DNA of 64,000 nucleotides, from assembly GCF_015706575.1 (NCBI RefSeq), contig NW_024037057.1, forward strand, positions 248,001 through 312,000, given 5' to 3'. Both the position numbers and the translations under genes were made by a program. The notes under the pieces were generated by a model. That model worked only from the letters and a program-made list of their open reading frames with translations, was not told the origin of the DNA and ran no database searches. Below, in pieces: positions 1 to 12,812 of the stretch (position 1 is the stretch's first letter; each line of letters opens with the position of its first letter). Origin of the DNA: Patiria miniata. Its lineage: Eukaryota; Echinodermata; Asteroidea; Valvatida; Asterinidae.

Positions 1-818
1 TTCGGTATACATTGTACTTGTACCTACGTGATTTTAATCACATCATCAAGAGTCGGTCGTAAGTTTATCACCCAGCCATCCAAGTTCAAGTCGAGTGAAA
101 GCTATTCGAAGTAACAGTGACGAAGCCGTTCCTTTGTCAATGTTCACCGCTTTTATTTGTGATCTGAAATTGTTATTTTATTTGATAGCATATATTTTGA
201 GATAAATTGCCATCCCAGCACGTTGACTCTGTAAGAGTTAACCTTTGGCCGTTTTTGAATCGTGCGCTGAATATTCGATGGCAAAATATGTGGACTTACA
301 GCAAATTATTGTTTATATGCTGAAAAAAAAACCAGGCTGATAGACCAAATTGTTGTGCAATGGTTGACCCAAATTCATTGTTCCAAATTATCCAGGTAAA
401 GCTTCTATGCATGAACGTTTCCTAATTCCTATATTCCAAATCTTCATGACAACGGCAGTGATAATTAATCCACGAGCTGCGGTAAAGAATTCTAAAGAAC
501 GATAGCTGAACAATTAACAATAATTGGGTCATTTAAAAATGGGTTATTTCTGTAGGTGAAATTCTGTCACAGATTGAGAGCGACTTATATTGATCCGATT
601 ACACATATTTATGGTGTGCTTCTTTTTATTTGTCAAAGACACTGACCGCAACGTTTTGTTTTTCTCACGCATACGCGTATTTGTTTTGTTTTTTTCATGA
701 GAAAGAGATTTGGCTGAAGCATTGTCCTAAGTAATAGTCCTACAGCTGCTATTTTGTGCAGAAAGATACCGCTAGCGATTTTTTCTTAAATTATCGATCA
801 CTAAGCTACGCTGTGTAG
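1..818 (+). other. Upstream region of FReD copy A
   Basis: No gene is seen. The segment is related, with many differences, to the DNA upstream of FReD copies C (about 16,900-17,480) and D (about 19,100-19,910). Shared blocks include a 'gaaattc.gtcacaga' element near 550-580 and an 'agagatttggct' element near 703-715. It is therefore the original 5' flank of copy A, now cut off from its gene by the retrotransposon that begins at 819. Confidence 0.6.
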
Positions 819-2721
819 TGTAGCCAAGGGAAGAGTTATTGGTTTGGTCTAGCAGGGAACTCTTCATGTGGCCGAAGGCTACTTATAGTTAATAAATATT
901 GATGTGAAGCGAGTGGACACGGAGAGATGACTAGATTTGATTAATTTATTCGGATGAATCTATACAAAATATACAGTTGTGGCTCTCTCGAATATATATA
1001 CAAAAAAACGACAGTCAAATGGGTATACAGTTGTACGTCTGTGGAATTAAAGAAAACGAAAATGGACATCTCATTAGTTTGTTATCATTTAAAAATACAT
1101 GTACATAGCAATTCAATTCAGCATTTACAGCTTAGCTCCGCAATGTAAATACGTTAATTTATCTGTAACAATTGTACCATATAATCCTGAAAGAGGTTCA
1201 ATATATTTTCTTCTCAGAGTTCCAAGGATATGCAATAAATGCATTATAAAATCCCAAATCCATCCATTAATAATAGGCCAGCTAATAATTATTATTGTCA
1301 GAGTCCGTGTCCTTTAGGACACACCGTAGTGTTTATGCAAAACCGTGATTCCATCATGTCTATTTATATCACATGTGACTTGCCATCTTATAATGCGCTG
1401 TGCGAAACGGTCCTTTTCGGGTCCGCCACCAAACGTGTAGGTAGTTAGATTAAATCGTGTCCCAAACTCTAACTATTAAGGATAAATTTGCTAGATATAT
1501 TACATAATTACTATGCCATATTCTCTCATTATCATCCCTGTTTCCATTGTGCAAATCTCAAGTCCATGTGCTGAATCGAAAAAGGGTAATTTGGGATTCA
1601 TTTATCGTATCAATCTGGTGAAAACGTTTGCGGGTAAAGCACATGGTTGTATACAACGACTGTTTCATGTCGGGTACATAAAATTACTGTTGCATGTTTT
1701 AATCTTAGCTTTTGCTGATAAAATTGGAAAAACTTCAACATCCAGGAATTTAATTATTTAACTAAAGCTATTTGGAATGTGTACATATATTTGTAAAACT
1801 TGTCATCGTGGAAACTGGTTGTCATCCATTTAATTTTTCCTTGCTTAACAAAATCCAATCAGTTACAAAACTAATAAGATAATTCTAACATTTAAACTAA
1901 TATTTGGCGGAGCCTCATGGTGCATAATACTGCCCATGGTCTCTGAAACAGTGCTTTAGTTTACTTAAGCATCAGGTAATAAGAGAAACTTGAAGAAGCA
2001 CGTTCTACTTTAGTTATTGCTTTACATTTCTTGCTAATTCACCTTACAATTATGGCCAATTATGCCTAAAGCTGGTGGGTAAAGGTGATATTTTATAGCA
2101 TGTATTCTCTTTAATATCGAGAACACTTCTCTTTCAAGCATAATTACAATTGAAGAGAATCAAACCCTTTGTATTATGTGAAAATCTATCCATAGTATCT
2201 TTACACAAGGCTTCTACAAAATTTACAATAAAAATTGAAAAGAAAGATATAAAAATTAGGTGTGTACTCACCGCCTAGGCTGAACAACGGTCGTGCCACC
2301 ACCAAACGAAGGGGAAATTGTCCCCAACTAGCTGTAGTTGAGCTATAATCAGAGCACTTCTAAATTGTAGGTGTGGTCTGATCGCAAGCAAGTGGATGAG
2401 TGTCTCTAGCAATGCCTTGTCATTACACGAAAGCTAAGTTATGCAGCACGCAATGCAGCTCAGAAAGTGTTAACAATATTCTGGAATGCAAGGTATGTTG
2501 GAATGTTCCTGGCCAATGTAGCTGGTTATGCTAGAATGTGATTGCAGGAAAGTTAAGGAACCAAGCGAGGGCGTTGCAATAAAAAGTTTCTGTAACTACA
2601 GAGGGCGCTAATTATGTTATCAAAATAATGGCTCATCATATTGTACAGCCTATGTACTATGCTTATGATTATATTAGAAATATTACCGAGACCTGTCTGT
2701 TGTAAAACACGACAGGTCACA
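819..2721 (-). repeat. LTR at the left edge (3' LTR of the - strand element)
   Basis: A terminal repeat of 1,903 bases, nearly identical to 8259-10147 and unusually long for a Ty3/gypsy element. It is followed inward by about 630 non-coding bases, with a short G-rich tract (read on the - strand) directly next to the LTR that may be the polypurine primer site. Confidence 0.93.
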
Positions 2722-3350
2722 CTCACCCCCTAATTTAAAAAAGAAAGAAAACTATACGAGGAATAAGTAGACTATGAGGAATAAGTAGCAGTAGTTAGAT
2801 GGTAGTATGTGCAAGTTCAAGTTTCTGCCTCTACAAATGCCAACTTATCCTAGAATCTTCCTAGAGGATACTGCATGGTGAATACCTAGTGATCAATATC
2901 AATTAGAAATATCTCGTAGTCCAGACTCAGTATATCACTAAGAGCGAGTTGACCTCATGGACTAATATAAAGATGTTCTAAATATCACAATAAAGATGAT
3001 AAACTAGGCTACTATTCAAACCAAATGTCCCCTAGTATGATAGAACTATCTAGGAGGGTATTATACAAAACAGTCCAACCTAGGATGTCCCTAGAAACGA
3101 GTTAACCTCAATGCACTGATGAAACCTTCTAGTCATTCTGCGAATAGGGCATGTAAACGGCTGATAAGAAACTTGACAATACCTACAATTTGCTAATTAA
3201 ACTGACAATGCGGTCACATCTAAATATGCGAAGTAACCTTGACACTATGGCCTTATTTTAAATTTATTTCAATCTACCCTTGATTAAAGCTAATTTATAA
3301 ATGTATATTAATTAAAAATATGTACAAACTTCATAACTAAACCACTGTAG

Positions 3351-5300
3351 TCAACCATCCAATGACTTCATGAACGTTACAACATCAACAATTCTCATCC
3401 TGTGTCGCCAACACCACTGAAAACATGGCTGGATCAATATGACAAGGATACATGATGGAAATAGCCAGAGTAAATGAAAATATCCAACTATTTGTCCAAT
3501 GTTAATTGCTACAAGAAGGATCACAAGAAACATCAATAGCAATATTATTTGTCTGTTGCTATCAAATGCGATATGTTGGCGATTCAAGACTGAGCGTGGT
3601 TCACGATGTGGATTACTGTGTTGACCCTTTGTAGTTCGTCGAGATCGACGCAATGCAACTGGAGGTCGTTGTGGAAGTTGACGTCTCAATGAAGGTTTTG
3701 GAGGGGGTCTTGCCTCAGGATCTGGGGCAACCGGTCTATCTGGCTCTTGAACCGAATCCACAACTACATCCTCAGCCGGCAAGAAAACTTCAATGTCATA
3801 TTCCGAGTCTGAACCAGAATCTGAGGAACTCACCATCACCTTATCTATTTCCTGACTTGGAGAAGGAAAGGATGTTGGGATTGTAGGGACCAATTTCAGC
3901 TCAGCCGAATTCACGGTTTTTTGTTTACCGCTTCCAACTGCCAGTTCTATGAAGTACACAAAAGAAGTCATATCTGGTCGCTGTACTACTCGATATATGT
4001 CTGGAAAATAATAGTCCTGAATCTTACTTCTGCCACGACTATGTTTACGAAGGTAAACAAGATCACCTATTTTGAAGATGTTGGGATTAGCTTTGCGGTC
4101 AAAGTGTTTCTTGCTCTTCCTCAACTGGTGCTGTAGCTTGGTTTGTGCTAACCGGTAGGCTTCTTTAAGTCGAGACTGATGAAGTAGCAGCCAATTGTCG
4201 TCAGAACCCTTTAACACATCTGTGTTTAGTAACAAGTCAACCGGCAAGAAAGGTTGACGACCAAACATTAGATAAAAGGGAGAAAAACCTGTAGAAGAGT
4301 GTTCTGTGGAATTGTAGGCAAAGACTAGTTCTGGTAGGTACTTTGGCCAAGCACGTTTCTGTTCGTCTGACAGGGTACGAAATAGGTTATGCATCGTTCT
4401 GTTGAATCGTTCGCATTGTGCATTGCCCTGAGGATGATATGCTGTAGTTCTTGATTTGTGGATGTTGTAGAACTGACAAAAGTGCTGAATTAGCACACTC
4501 TCAAACTGACGACCCTGATCAGAATGAATACGTCGAGGAACCCCATATTTCATGAACCACTCTTTGACTAATGCAGCAGCTGTAGTCCTTGCAGTTTGAT
4601 CCTTTGTTGGAACAGCTACAGTGAACTTTGTAAAAATATCCGTGATCACCAAGACATTTTCTGTATGGTCTGTGGATGGTTCTAACAATGTGAAATCAAT
4701 AGCAATGATCTCCAAAGGCTTTGAGGCGACCAAATGTCCCAGAGGATTTCTCACAGTTGGTGTAGGTAGTTTGGCAACCGAGCAGCGCTCACACTCATGA
4801 ACCCATTTCTTCACATCACGGTACATATGCGGCCAATAACAACGACGACGAATCAATGACATTGTTCTCTCTTCTCCTTGGTGCCCAAAGTCATTATGTA
4901 AGCTTGTAAGAATTCTCGACTTGAGTGATGAAGGCAGAACTAGCTGATGTAGTGGACCAAGTTTAGGATCCGTTACCTCCCTGTACAAAACACCATTTCG
5001 AAGTGAAAGATGTTTAGTCTGTCTCAAAAGAACTTTTACAGCGGACGATTCTGTTTTCCTACTGGCTTTATCTGTGTCTTTGGAGTTGTGGTAACCTAAG
5101 TAGCGGTGTATGTCTGGATCAACTTCCTGTAATTTGATCAGTTCGGAATTTGACAAAGATGGAAAGGCAGATATAGTGGAGCCAATTTCTGCTTGAATTC
5201 GCATTGGACCAAGGTCAACGACATTCTCCGACATTTTCACCTGCAAATCCACTGGCAAAGGAGTGAAGGGAAACTGAGCATTTCCACTTATTGCTACCAT
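3351..5300 (-). mobile_element. Integrase region of the LTR retrotransposon
   Basis: Fossil part. An HHCC zinc-binding domain is seen (H...H then CERCSVAK), followed by a catalytic core with the conserved D in IAIDF, HSDQG, and a downstream E in the QCERFNRT block. A basic chromatin-binding-like tail follows. The last 80 or so residues contain two hydrophobic stretches that could cross a membrane. These are outside the usual integrase and their role is unknown. Confidence 0.9.
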
Positions 5301-5423
5301 TTCAGAAATTGTGCAGCTGTCTTCAGTTTCTATCGAGCACTGTCGAGATAAGCCGTCAGCATTTCGATTGGCACGACCAGGACGATAGACTATATTAAAA
5401 TCAAATGGTGCCAGACTTGAAAC

Positions 5424-6560
5424 CTATCTCTGTTCTGTTGCTCCAAGTTTTGCTGTGTTAAGGTGACTCAAAGGATTGTTGTCGGTTCTAACAGTGAAAG
5501 TAGATCCATATAGGTAGTCTTTGAACTTCTCTGTTATGGCCCATTTTAGTCCCATCATTTCCAGTTTTCTTGAGCTGTAGTTTTCCATCTTTTTCTCGTT
5601 TTCTCGAAGAGAACGACTCGCATACGCTATGACCTTTTCCTGATTGTCCTGGATCTGAGATAACACAGCACCTAACCCACTCAGACTAGCATCTACATCC
5701 AAAATAAAGGGTTTAGTGAAGTCTGCAAATGACAAAATAGGTGGGTTAACAAACTTGGATTTCAGTTCATCCATGGCTGTTTGACATTCTGGAGTCCAAT
5801 GTTTTCGGAAAACTTTTGGAGAACTGCTACGACACTGACCAACCAAAGTATGTAGTGGCTTCGCAATCCTTGCAAAGTTAGGGACATAACGTCGATAATA
5901 GCTCGCAAAACCTAAAAAGGCTCGCAGCATCTTGACTGTACGAGGAACAGGCCAGTCGACAATGGCTTTGGTCTTGTCGGGATTCGATGAAACACCATCT
6001 TCAGATAACACATGACCCAGATAAGATATTTTCTTGCAGAACAAGTGGCACTTGGAAGGCTTCTACTTGAGTTTATGTTCTCTCAGTCTGTTAAAAACAG
6101 TGTCAAGATGCTGTAAATGATCATCAAAGGTCTTGGAAAAGATGCAAATGTCGTCAAGATAGACAAAGACCATCTGATACATAAGATCTCCCATGCATCT
6201 CTGCATAAGTCTCTGAAAAGTAGCTGGTGCTCCACAGAGGCCAAATGGCATTCTAGTATATTCGTATAACCCCATAGGTGTCACAAATGCCGTTTTTTCT
6301 TTATCTTCATCTCTTACTCTAACCTGATGATATCCACTGGCCAAGTCCAAGGAAGAGAAAAACTTGGCACCGACTGGAGCGTCAATGAGTTCATCAATAC
6401 GTGGAAGAGGGAAAGCATCTTTCTTTGTGACTTCATTTAGGCGCCTATAATCTACACACATACGTAAAGAACCATCCTTCTTCCTAGCCAACACAATGGG
6501 AGCGGCATATGGGCTAAAACTTTGTATGTATGATGTTGTGGTCAAGAAGTTTCTGGATGT
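5424..6560 (-). mobile_element. Reverse transcriptase and RNase H region of the LTR retrotransposon
   Basis: Fossil part. The RT palm motifs are clear: LDLASGYHQ, TAFVTPMGLYEYTRMPFGL, and the YLDD active-site box. The RNase H domain begins near 5,760 with FILDVDASLSGLGAVLSQ. This set is typical of Ty3/gypsy elements. Confidence 0.92.
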
Positions 6561-8018
6561 GTTTCTTCACTTCGTTGTATCGATTAGGTGGAATGCGCCT
6601 GAATGTTTGTGCTGTAGGTTCTGAAGTTGTTGTTTTTATGTGATGTTCTACGGTGTCAGTGTCACCTAGGTCAAGATCATGAGTGGCAAACACATCTCTA
6701 TGTTTTTTGAGCAACTTCTGTATCTTCTCCATCTGCTGATCGTCACCCTCAAACTCAGACAAATCTATTGGAACTGGCGAGGCGGTGCTCATATCTGCTC
6801 GATCGACACGAATTTCACTTGCAGTTACTGTGAAATTTAATTCACCTGAGTCCTGCCCCACACTGTCAACTGAACGTAACACTCCAAGTCTAGTCTTGGG
6901 ATGGAGAGTATAACCAGACCTAGAAATGTTGTCTATTCTCACCGGAAAAGACTTCTTCACTTCAACTAATGTAGAAGCTACAAGAATCCCTACAGGAAAA
7001 TGATCGCTGTTCCGCAGTGGTTCGACTACTGCCAGTTGAAAAGGAAGATCTTGTGGCACTCTGGCCATCACCGTCACTGACGTTTCTGGAGGGATGTATA
7101 CCACCTGGTTACAAGATTTTACAATGGCAACCATCTCTTGCTCCTTAACCTGCGCCTCAATCTGCATGCTCAAAACAGATCTTAGAAAATGCAAAGGGGA
7201 AGACTCCCTGAGACAACTGTCTGTCAGGGAATCGACCAAAGATGCCAACACATTCATTCCAAGAATTCCTGGAACCTTGTGCTTCTGCTCTTTACATTCT
7301 ACATCCAGTGGATCACGGACAACTAAGAATCCCATTTGACTCAAAACAATACCATCACAATTTACATCAACTTCTATGTATCCAACATAAGGAATCTCTA
7401 AGCCATTAGCTGCCGTTATACGAAGACAGGGACTGTTCTGCTTAATAGTGCTTCCTGTTGGTTGCAAATGGTTGCGAAAGAAGTCCTCTGTGACAGTTGA
7501 GACCATGGATCCAGTGTCAATCAGACAGGTGGCATCAATATCTCCCAGTTTTATAGTGAGTATAGGACAATCAGCAACCAACTTGTTACCTTCCCCAAAA
7601 GTGGCGTGACATGACGAAATTGAAGTAGGGTCCACAACCTCCCTCTCTGCCGAGGGACCCAATTCGCAGAGAGTGTCTAGTTTTCCTGTGTGGACTTTGG
7701 TGCATTGATTACTTTGCGAAGTTCTTCAATGGTGTTGTTTGCGTCTTGTATCTGTCGTTTGTAGCAGTTGTCTTTAGTGTGGCCTGCTTTGTTACAATGA
7801 TCACACTTGATTCTGTTGTTGTTTGGTGTTCTGTTGTATGCTTGTGGACTTCTGGATATATCTGTGAGCTTTTGATGCATCAGTTTAGTCACATCCTCAA
7901 TTTGCTTCTGTTGGGTATCCATTTGTTTCTGTTGTTTATACATTAGATCAATAAGTGTCTTGGTGTCTGACCTAGCAGTTGCTGCTTCAACTTGAACCTG
8001 TTTGGGTATCTGAATCAA
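6560..8018 (-). mobile_element. Gag zinc knuckle and aspartic protease region of the LTR retrotransposon
   Basis: Fossil part. A CCHC knuckle (CDHCNKAGHTKDNC) lies near 7,765-7,805. A retropepsin-like active site (CLIDTGSMVSTVT) lies near 7,500-7,525. Glutamine-rich coiled sequence precedes the knuckle. No capsid-like sequence was recognised. Confidence 0.82.
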
Positions 8019-8258
8019 GTCCCTTGATTGCAGGATGGAGTCCGCTGCTAGCGAGGTAGACGACTGCAGGACTAAATGTCGGGCGGGGTAGCCTCCAGAT
8101 TGTTCACCAGTAGCCTATACCCTATTTATTTGACTGCCGTTAATATCTCCAAAATCTCTTAGTCCACTTTTTCAATGGAAGATTGCAAATGTCTTTCAAT
8201 GCTTCACATCAAAAGTAGATTCTTAGTGTTCAAAGAATCAACTGCCGACTACGCCATT

Positions 8259-10147
8259 TGTAGCCAAGGGAAGAGTTATTGGTTTGGTCTAGCAGGGAAC
8301 TCTTCATGTGGCCGAAGGCTACTTATAGTTAATAAATATTGATGTGAAGCGAGTGGACACGGAGAGATGACTAGATTTGATTAATTTATTCGGATGAATC
8401 TATACAAAATATACAGTTGTGGCTCTCTCGAATATATATACAAAAAAACGACAGTCAAATGGGTATACAGTTGTACGTCTGTGGAATTAAAGAAAACGAA
8501 AATGGACATCTCATTAGTTTGTTATCATTTAAAAATACATGTACATAGCAATTCAATTCAGCATTTACAGCTTAGCTCCGCAATGTAAATACGTTAATTT
8601 ATCTGTAACAATTGTACCATATAATCCTGAAAGAGGTTCAATATATTTCCTTCTCAGAGTTCCAAGGATATGCAATAAATGCATTATAAAATCCCAAATC
8701 CATCCATTAATAATAGGCCAGCTAATAATTATTATTGTCAGAGTCCGTGTCCTTTAGGACACACCGTAGTGTTTATGCAAAACCGTGATTCCATCATGTC
8801 TATTTATATCACATGTGACTTGCCATCTTATAATGCGCTGTGCGAAACGGTCCTTTTCGGGTCCGCCACCAAACGTGTAGGTAGTTAGATTAAATCGTGT
8901 CCCAAACTCTAACTATTAAGGATAAATTTGCTAGATATATTACATAATTACTATGCCATATTCTCTCATTATCATCCCTGTTTCCATTGTGCAAATCTCA
9001 AGTCCATGTGCTGAATCGAAAAAGGGTAATTTGGGATTCATTTGGGAAAACGTTTGCGGGTAAAGCACATGGTTGTATACAACGACTGTTTCATGTCGGG
9101 TACATAAAATTACTGTTGCATGTTTTAATCTTAGCTTTTGCTGATAAAATTGGAAAAACTTCAACATCCAGGAATTTAATTATTTAACTAAAGCTATTTG
9201 GAATGTGTACATATATTTGTAAAACTTGTCATCGTGGAAACTGGTTGTCATCCATTTAATTTTTCCTTGCTTAACAAAATCCAATCAGTTACAAAACTAA
9301 TAAGATAATTCTAACATTTAAACTAATATTTGGCGGAGCCTCATGGTGCATAATACTGCCCATGGTCTCTGAAACAGTGCTTTAGTTTACTTAAGCATCA
9401 GGTAATAAGAGCAACTTGAAGAAGCACGTTCTACTTTAGTTATTGCTTTACATTTCTTGCTAATTCACCTTACAATTATGGCCAATTATGCCTAAAGCTG
9501 ATGGGTAAAGGTGATATTTTATAGCATGTATTCTCTTTAATATCGAGAACACTTCTCTTTCAAGCATAATTACAATTGAAGAGAATCAAACCCTTTGTAT
9601 TATGTGAAAATCTATCCATAGTATCTTTACACAAGGCTTCTACAAAATTTACAATAAAAATTGAAAAGAAAGATATAAAAATTAGGTGTGTACTCACCGC
9701 CTAGGCTGAACAACGGTCGTGCCACCACCACACGAAGGGGAAATTGTCCCCAACTAGCTGTAGTTGAGCTATAATCAGAGCACTTCTAAATTGTAGGTGT
9801 GGTCTGATCGCAAGCAAGTGGATGAGTGTCTCTAGCAATGCCTTGTCATTACACGAAAGCTAAGTTATGCAGCACGCAATGCAGCTCAGAAAGTGTTAAC
9901 AATATTCTGGAATGCAAGGTATGTTGGAATGTTCCTGGCCAATGTAGCTGGTTATGCTAGAATGTGATTGCAGGAAAGTTAAGGAACCAAGCGAGGGCGT
10001 TGCAATAAAAAGTTTCTGTAACTACAGAGGGCGCTAATTATGTTATCAAAATAATGGCTCATCATATTGTACAGCCTATGTACTATGCTTATGATTATAT
10101 TAGAAATATTACCGAGACCTGTCTGTTGTAAAACACGACAGGTCACA
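8259..10147 (-). repeat. LTR at the right edge (5' LTR of the - strand element)
   Basis: A terminal repeat of 1,889 bases matching 819-2721. Just inside it (left of 8259, read on the - strand) lies a stretch starting TGGCGTAGTCGGC two bases after the LTR, in the right place for a tRNA primer-binding site. I cannot name the tRNA. Confidence 0.92.
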
Positions 10148-10209
10148 CTAGTAACTATTAGAACGGGCTTGGTTTCGAGACTGGTCTTTCTAGAACTAAC
10201 TCTGCCGCC
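10148..10209 (+). promoter_or_regulatory. Truncated 5' leader of FReD copy A
   Basis: Only about 60 bases remain between the retrotransposon and the ATG. They align to the leaders of copies C and D through the block GACTGGTCTT...CAGAACT.ACTCTG and end in a strong start context, GCCGCCATGG. Any promoter further upstream is now 9.3 kb away or replaced by the LTR. Confidence 0.6.
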
Positions 10210-11231
10210 ATGGATGGAGCACGTTATCAGAAGGGCTCCTCTAAAGGAGGACTTGCCTTGAGTATGGCGATCGTGTTCTTCGTTTTTACCAGTTTTAGGC
10301 CTATACTGAAGGTATCTGGAGAAACCATTTGCACTCGGCAGCCATTGTCACAAACGTTCGTTGCTGCTGAAAATCGAGCACTGAGAAATGCCACAATATG
10401 GTCAGGTTCGGTTGGTAGTCGTGTCACTTGTGTCAGCAAGTGTCACTCCTTGCCTGCGTGCAAATCGGCCAACTTCTATCAACCCAGCGGAGTATGTGAT
10501 CTGAATAATGCCACACGAACCGATGTTCCCAATAACTTCGTTGCAGACTGCGCGAGCGTGTACTTTGATGATAATGGAGACACATCTAAGTTGTCTGTTG
10601 CAGCTAACAGCGATTGCCAGAGTTTACTGAAGGCAGGTTACAGCGTGAGCGGTATCTATACGATATTCCCCGACGGGTTCGCTGATAGTCTGAGGGTGTA
10701 CTGCGACATGGAGACCGACAGTGGAGGCTTGCTTGTCATTCAGAGGCGTCAGGATGGCAGTGTTGACTTCTACCGCGACTGGGCTGACTACCGCGTGGAC
10801 TTTGGGGACTTGGCTGATGAGTTTTGGCTCGGCAACGACAACTTGCGCACATTGAGTGATTCTTCTGGATTTTGGGATCTGCGAATCGATTTGGAGGACT
10901 GGGACGGCAACACAACCTGGGCAGAGTACGGAGATTTCTGGATCTCTGGACAAGATTACCGTCTGAGTTTTGATTCGTACAATGCTAACAGCACGGCCGG
11001 AGACTCATGGCTAACCACAATCACCAGCCGTTTTCAACAAAGGACAAGGACGATGACTCTCATAATAACCTTAACTGCGCAGAGGATGAGAAAGGAGCTT
11101 GGTGGTACACGTGGTGTTCTGATTCAAACCTGAACGGTATGTATTTTTATGCGCCTTCACATACACATTTTCAAGGCATCATTTGGAGTTCTTGGAAAGG
11201 ATATTCCTACTCGCTCAAAAAATGTGCATGA
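10210..11231 (+). pseudogene. FReD copy A, apple/PAN-like plus fibrinogen-related protein, one frameshift
   Basis: A single-exon gene for a secreted lectin-like protein. The N-terminus has a hydrophobic signal segment (MAIVFFVFTSF). Next comes a cysteine module resembling apple/PAN (VTCVSKCHSLPACKS to VCDLNN). A fibrinogen C-terminal domain then starts at DCQSLL and includes LRVYCDMETD and EFWLGNDNL. Compared with copy B one base is missing near 11,010, at GGAGACTCA. The reading frame therefore leaves the domain and ends at 11133, while the true tail (FSTKDKDDDSHNNLNCAED, GAWWY, CSDSNLNGMYF) continues in another frame to a stop at 11231. A poly(A) signal follows. The break could be real or a base error. 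Fibrinogen-related proteins often bind sugars or acetyl groups in innate immunity. That role is family knowledge and is not shown here. Confidence 0.85.
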
Positions 11232-11368
11232 AAACTCGACGTACCATGGACTATTCACAGGCTGCTTAAACAATATTTGAAATTAGCTATTAACACATGT
11301 GAAATAGATGTCCTTGCCTTTAAAACGTGTGCATACGCACATGAACCTATAGTGACTAGACGATTTAG

Positions 11369-11374
11369 AATAAA
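11369..11374 (+). terminator. Poly(A) signal AATAAA after FReD copy A
   Basis: AATAAA lies 138 bases after the copy A stop codon, a plausible 3' UTR length. A second AATAAA occurs near 11,761. Confidence 0.45.
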
Positions 11375-11887
11375 AATCACTCTACTTTTAGATTGAAATA
11401 CTCTGACAAAAGAAACCAATCCAGACGAAACTTGAGTAAAACTCCATTTATTAGATTGAATGGATTTCAATCTTTAGCGTCTGTTTTAGGCGCTGGGAGC
11501 TAATGTTCACTCGAACAGAGTGACTTTTTTTTCTCTTTGAAACTATGAGAGTACTCTCAAAATATAAAATAGCAAAAAAAACACTAAGTTCCCTGAAATG
11601 TCACAATTTGGTAGTAGATCTTGTATCAGTATAGTGATTGCATCAAATGTCATTAATTTGTAAATGCGCGCTAGATTTCTTAGTTTGCCTACCTGACTTT
11701 AGAATTGTCACAAGATGACAGCAAAACGCGTTTTATGTCAGCTCATTGGCGGAATGTTTTAATAAAAGAACCTAGCCATCTTTCTGAAGAAAAGCGCCTC
11801 TTTTTCAATTAAAATGAAGCATACATCATACCCTTTGTCAAGACATGTAATGAATACAAGGTAAACATAGGAACATACAATGCAAAC

Positions 11888-12366
11888 TGTGCATGAGTAA
11901 CTGGCCAGGACAAGGGCAGCATGGTAGTATTTTCTTTTGAGGTAATCATTTGTTAACCTGTTGCTATGGTTACTTGGTCAAAGATGAAAGTTGGTCGATA
12001 CATCATGAAAACCATTGCTACAGCTAGAGGTACGAACAGAATCAGGACAACACATCATTGTACGTATTTGTATACGTCTCAACGTGATCAATATGTCCGG
12101 TGGTTTGAATCAATTTTACTTGTTTCGGAACGTGCCCGGAGACGAGGAGTAATCGAGCAAGCCAGGAGCATTGAAGACCGGTGGCTGTCAATATCACGAC
12201 CAAGGTTATAATAACAATTGATTTATGCCATGGAGATACCTTCACTTGGAAATATTATGCTATGTGTTTCGCTGAAATTCCAACTATCACTTTGCGTTGA
12301 CGTCAAAATGGAGGAGGTTCGGGTTTTGAGTCGCTCAAGTAGAGAGGTACTTGTCACCTGTCTTTG
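11888..12366 (+). repeat. Duplicated 5' end of FReD copy B (upstream unit)
   Basis: This segment repeats as 12397-12866 with many small differences. It covers the upstream region and the first part of the coding sequence of copy B. The unit holds an ATGGAGGAGGTTCGGG start like that of copy B but stops after about 19 codons, at GTCACCTGTCTTTGG. It is a headless tandem duplicate, so copy B has two related promoter-like regions in a row. Confidence 0.75.
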
Positions 12367-12396
12367 GAAGGGGCATAACATGCATGTAACTGACTA

Positions 12397-12812
12397 ACTG
12401 TGCATGGGTAACTGGAGAGGACGAGTGCGGCAGAATAGCGTTTCCTTTGAGGTAATCATTGTTAGCCCGTTGTCATGGTTACTTGATCAAAGATGTAAGT
12501 TGGTCGATACGACAAGAAAACCATCGCTACAGCTAGAGGTACGAACAGAATCGGAACAATACATCATTGTACGTATTCGTATACGTCTCAACGTGATCAA
12601 TATGTCCGGTGGTTTGAACCAGGTTTATTTGTTTCGGAACGTGCTCGGAGACGAGGAGTAATCGAGCGAGCCAGGAGTGTTGGAGACTGGTGGCTTTCAA
12701 TATTACACCAAGGTTCCAATAACAATTGATTGATGCCATGGAGATACCTTCACTTTGAAATATGCTGCGTGTTTCATTGAAGTTCAAACTATCACTTTGC
12801 GTTGACGGCAAC
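12397..12812 (+). promoter_or_regulatory. Upstream region and leader of FReD copy B
   Basis: This is the second unit of the tandem duplication, directly before the intact gene. No TATA box is obvious. It contains blocks such as 'acagctagaggtacgaaca' and 'atacgtctcaacgtgatca' conserved with the upstream unit. It differs from the leaders of copies A, C and D, so copy B may be regulated differently. Confidence 0.4.

Larger units (their letters stand above)
819..10147 (-). mobile_element. Ty3/gypsy-type LTR retrotransposon, young but interrupted
   Basis: Two direct repeats of about 1.9 kb flank an internal region of about 5.5 kb that codes on the - strand. The order is gag zinc knuckle, protease, reverse transcriptase, RNase H, integrase, which is the Ty3/gypsy order. 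The LTRs run TG...CA on either strand. A possible short target duplication (TAGT) is visible at both outer edges but is not certain. The LTRs differ by about 0.2 percent in substitutions plus one short length difference, so the insertion is recent, perhaps under a million years if neutral rates are a few per billion per year. The coding region is broken in about three or four places, and little of gag is left between the 5' LTR and the zinc knuckle, so it looks non-autonomous now. It lies within the 5' leader region of FReD copy A. Confidence 0.93.

Noticed and set aside
954-1761. Small + strand open frames seen twice (also 8394-9187)
   Set aside because: They lie in the two LTRs and repeat only because the LTRs do. 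No protein features.
3653-4136. Short + strand open frames opposite the integrase region
   Set aside because: They are antisense to clear integrase coding and have no family features.
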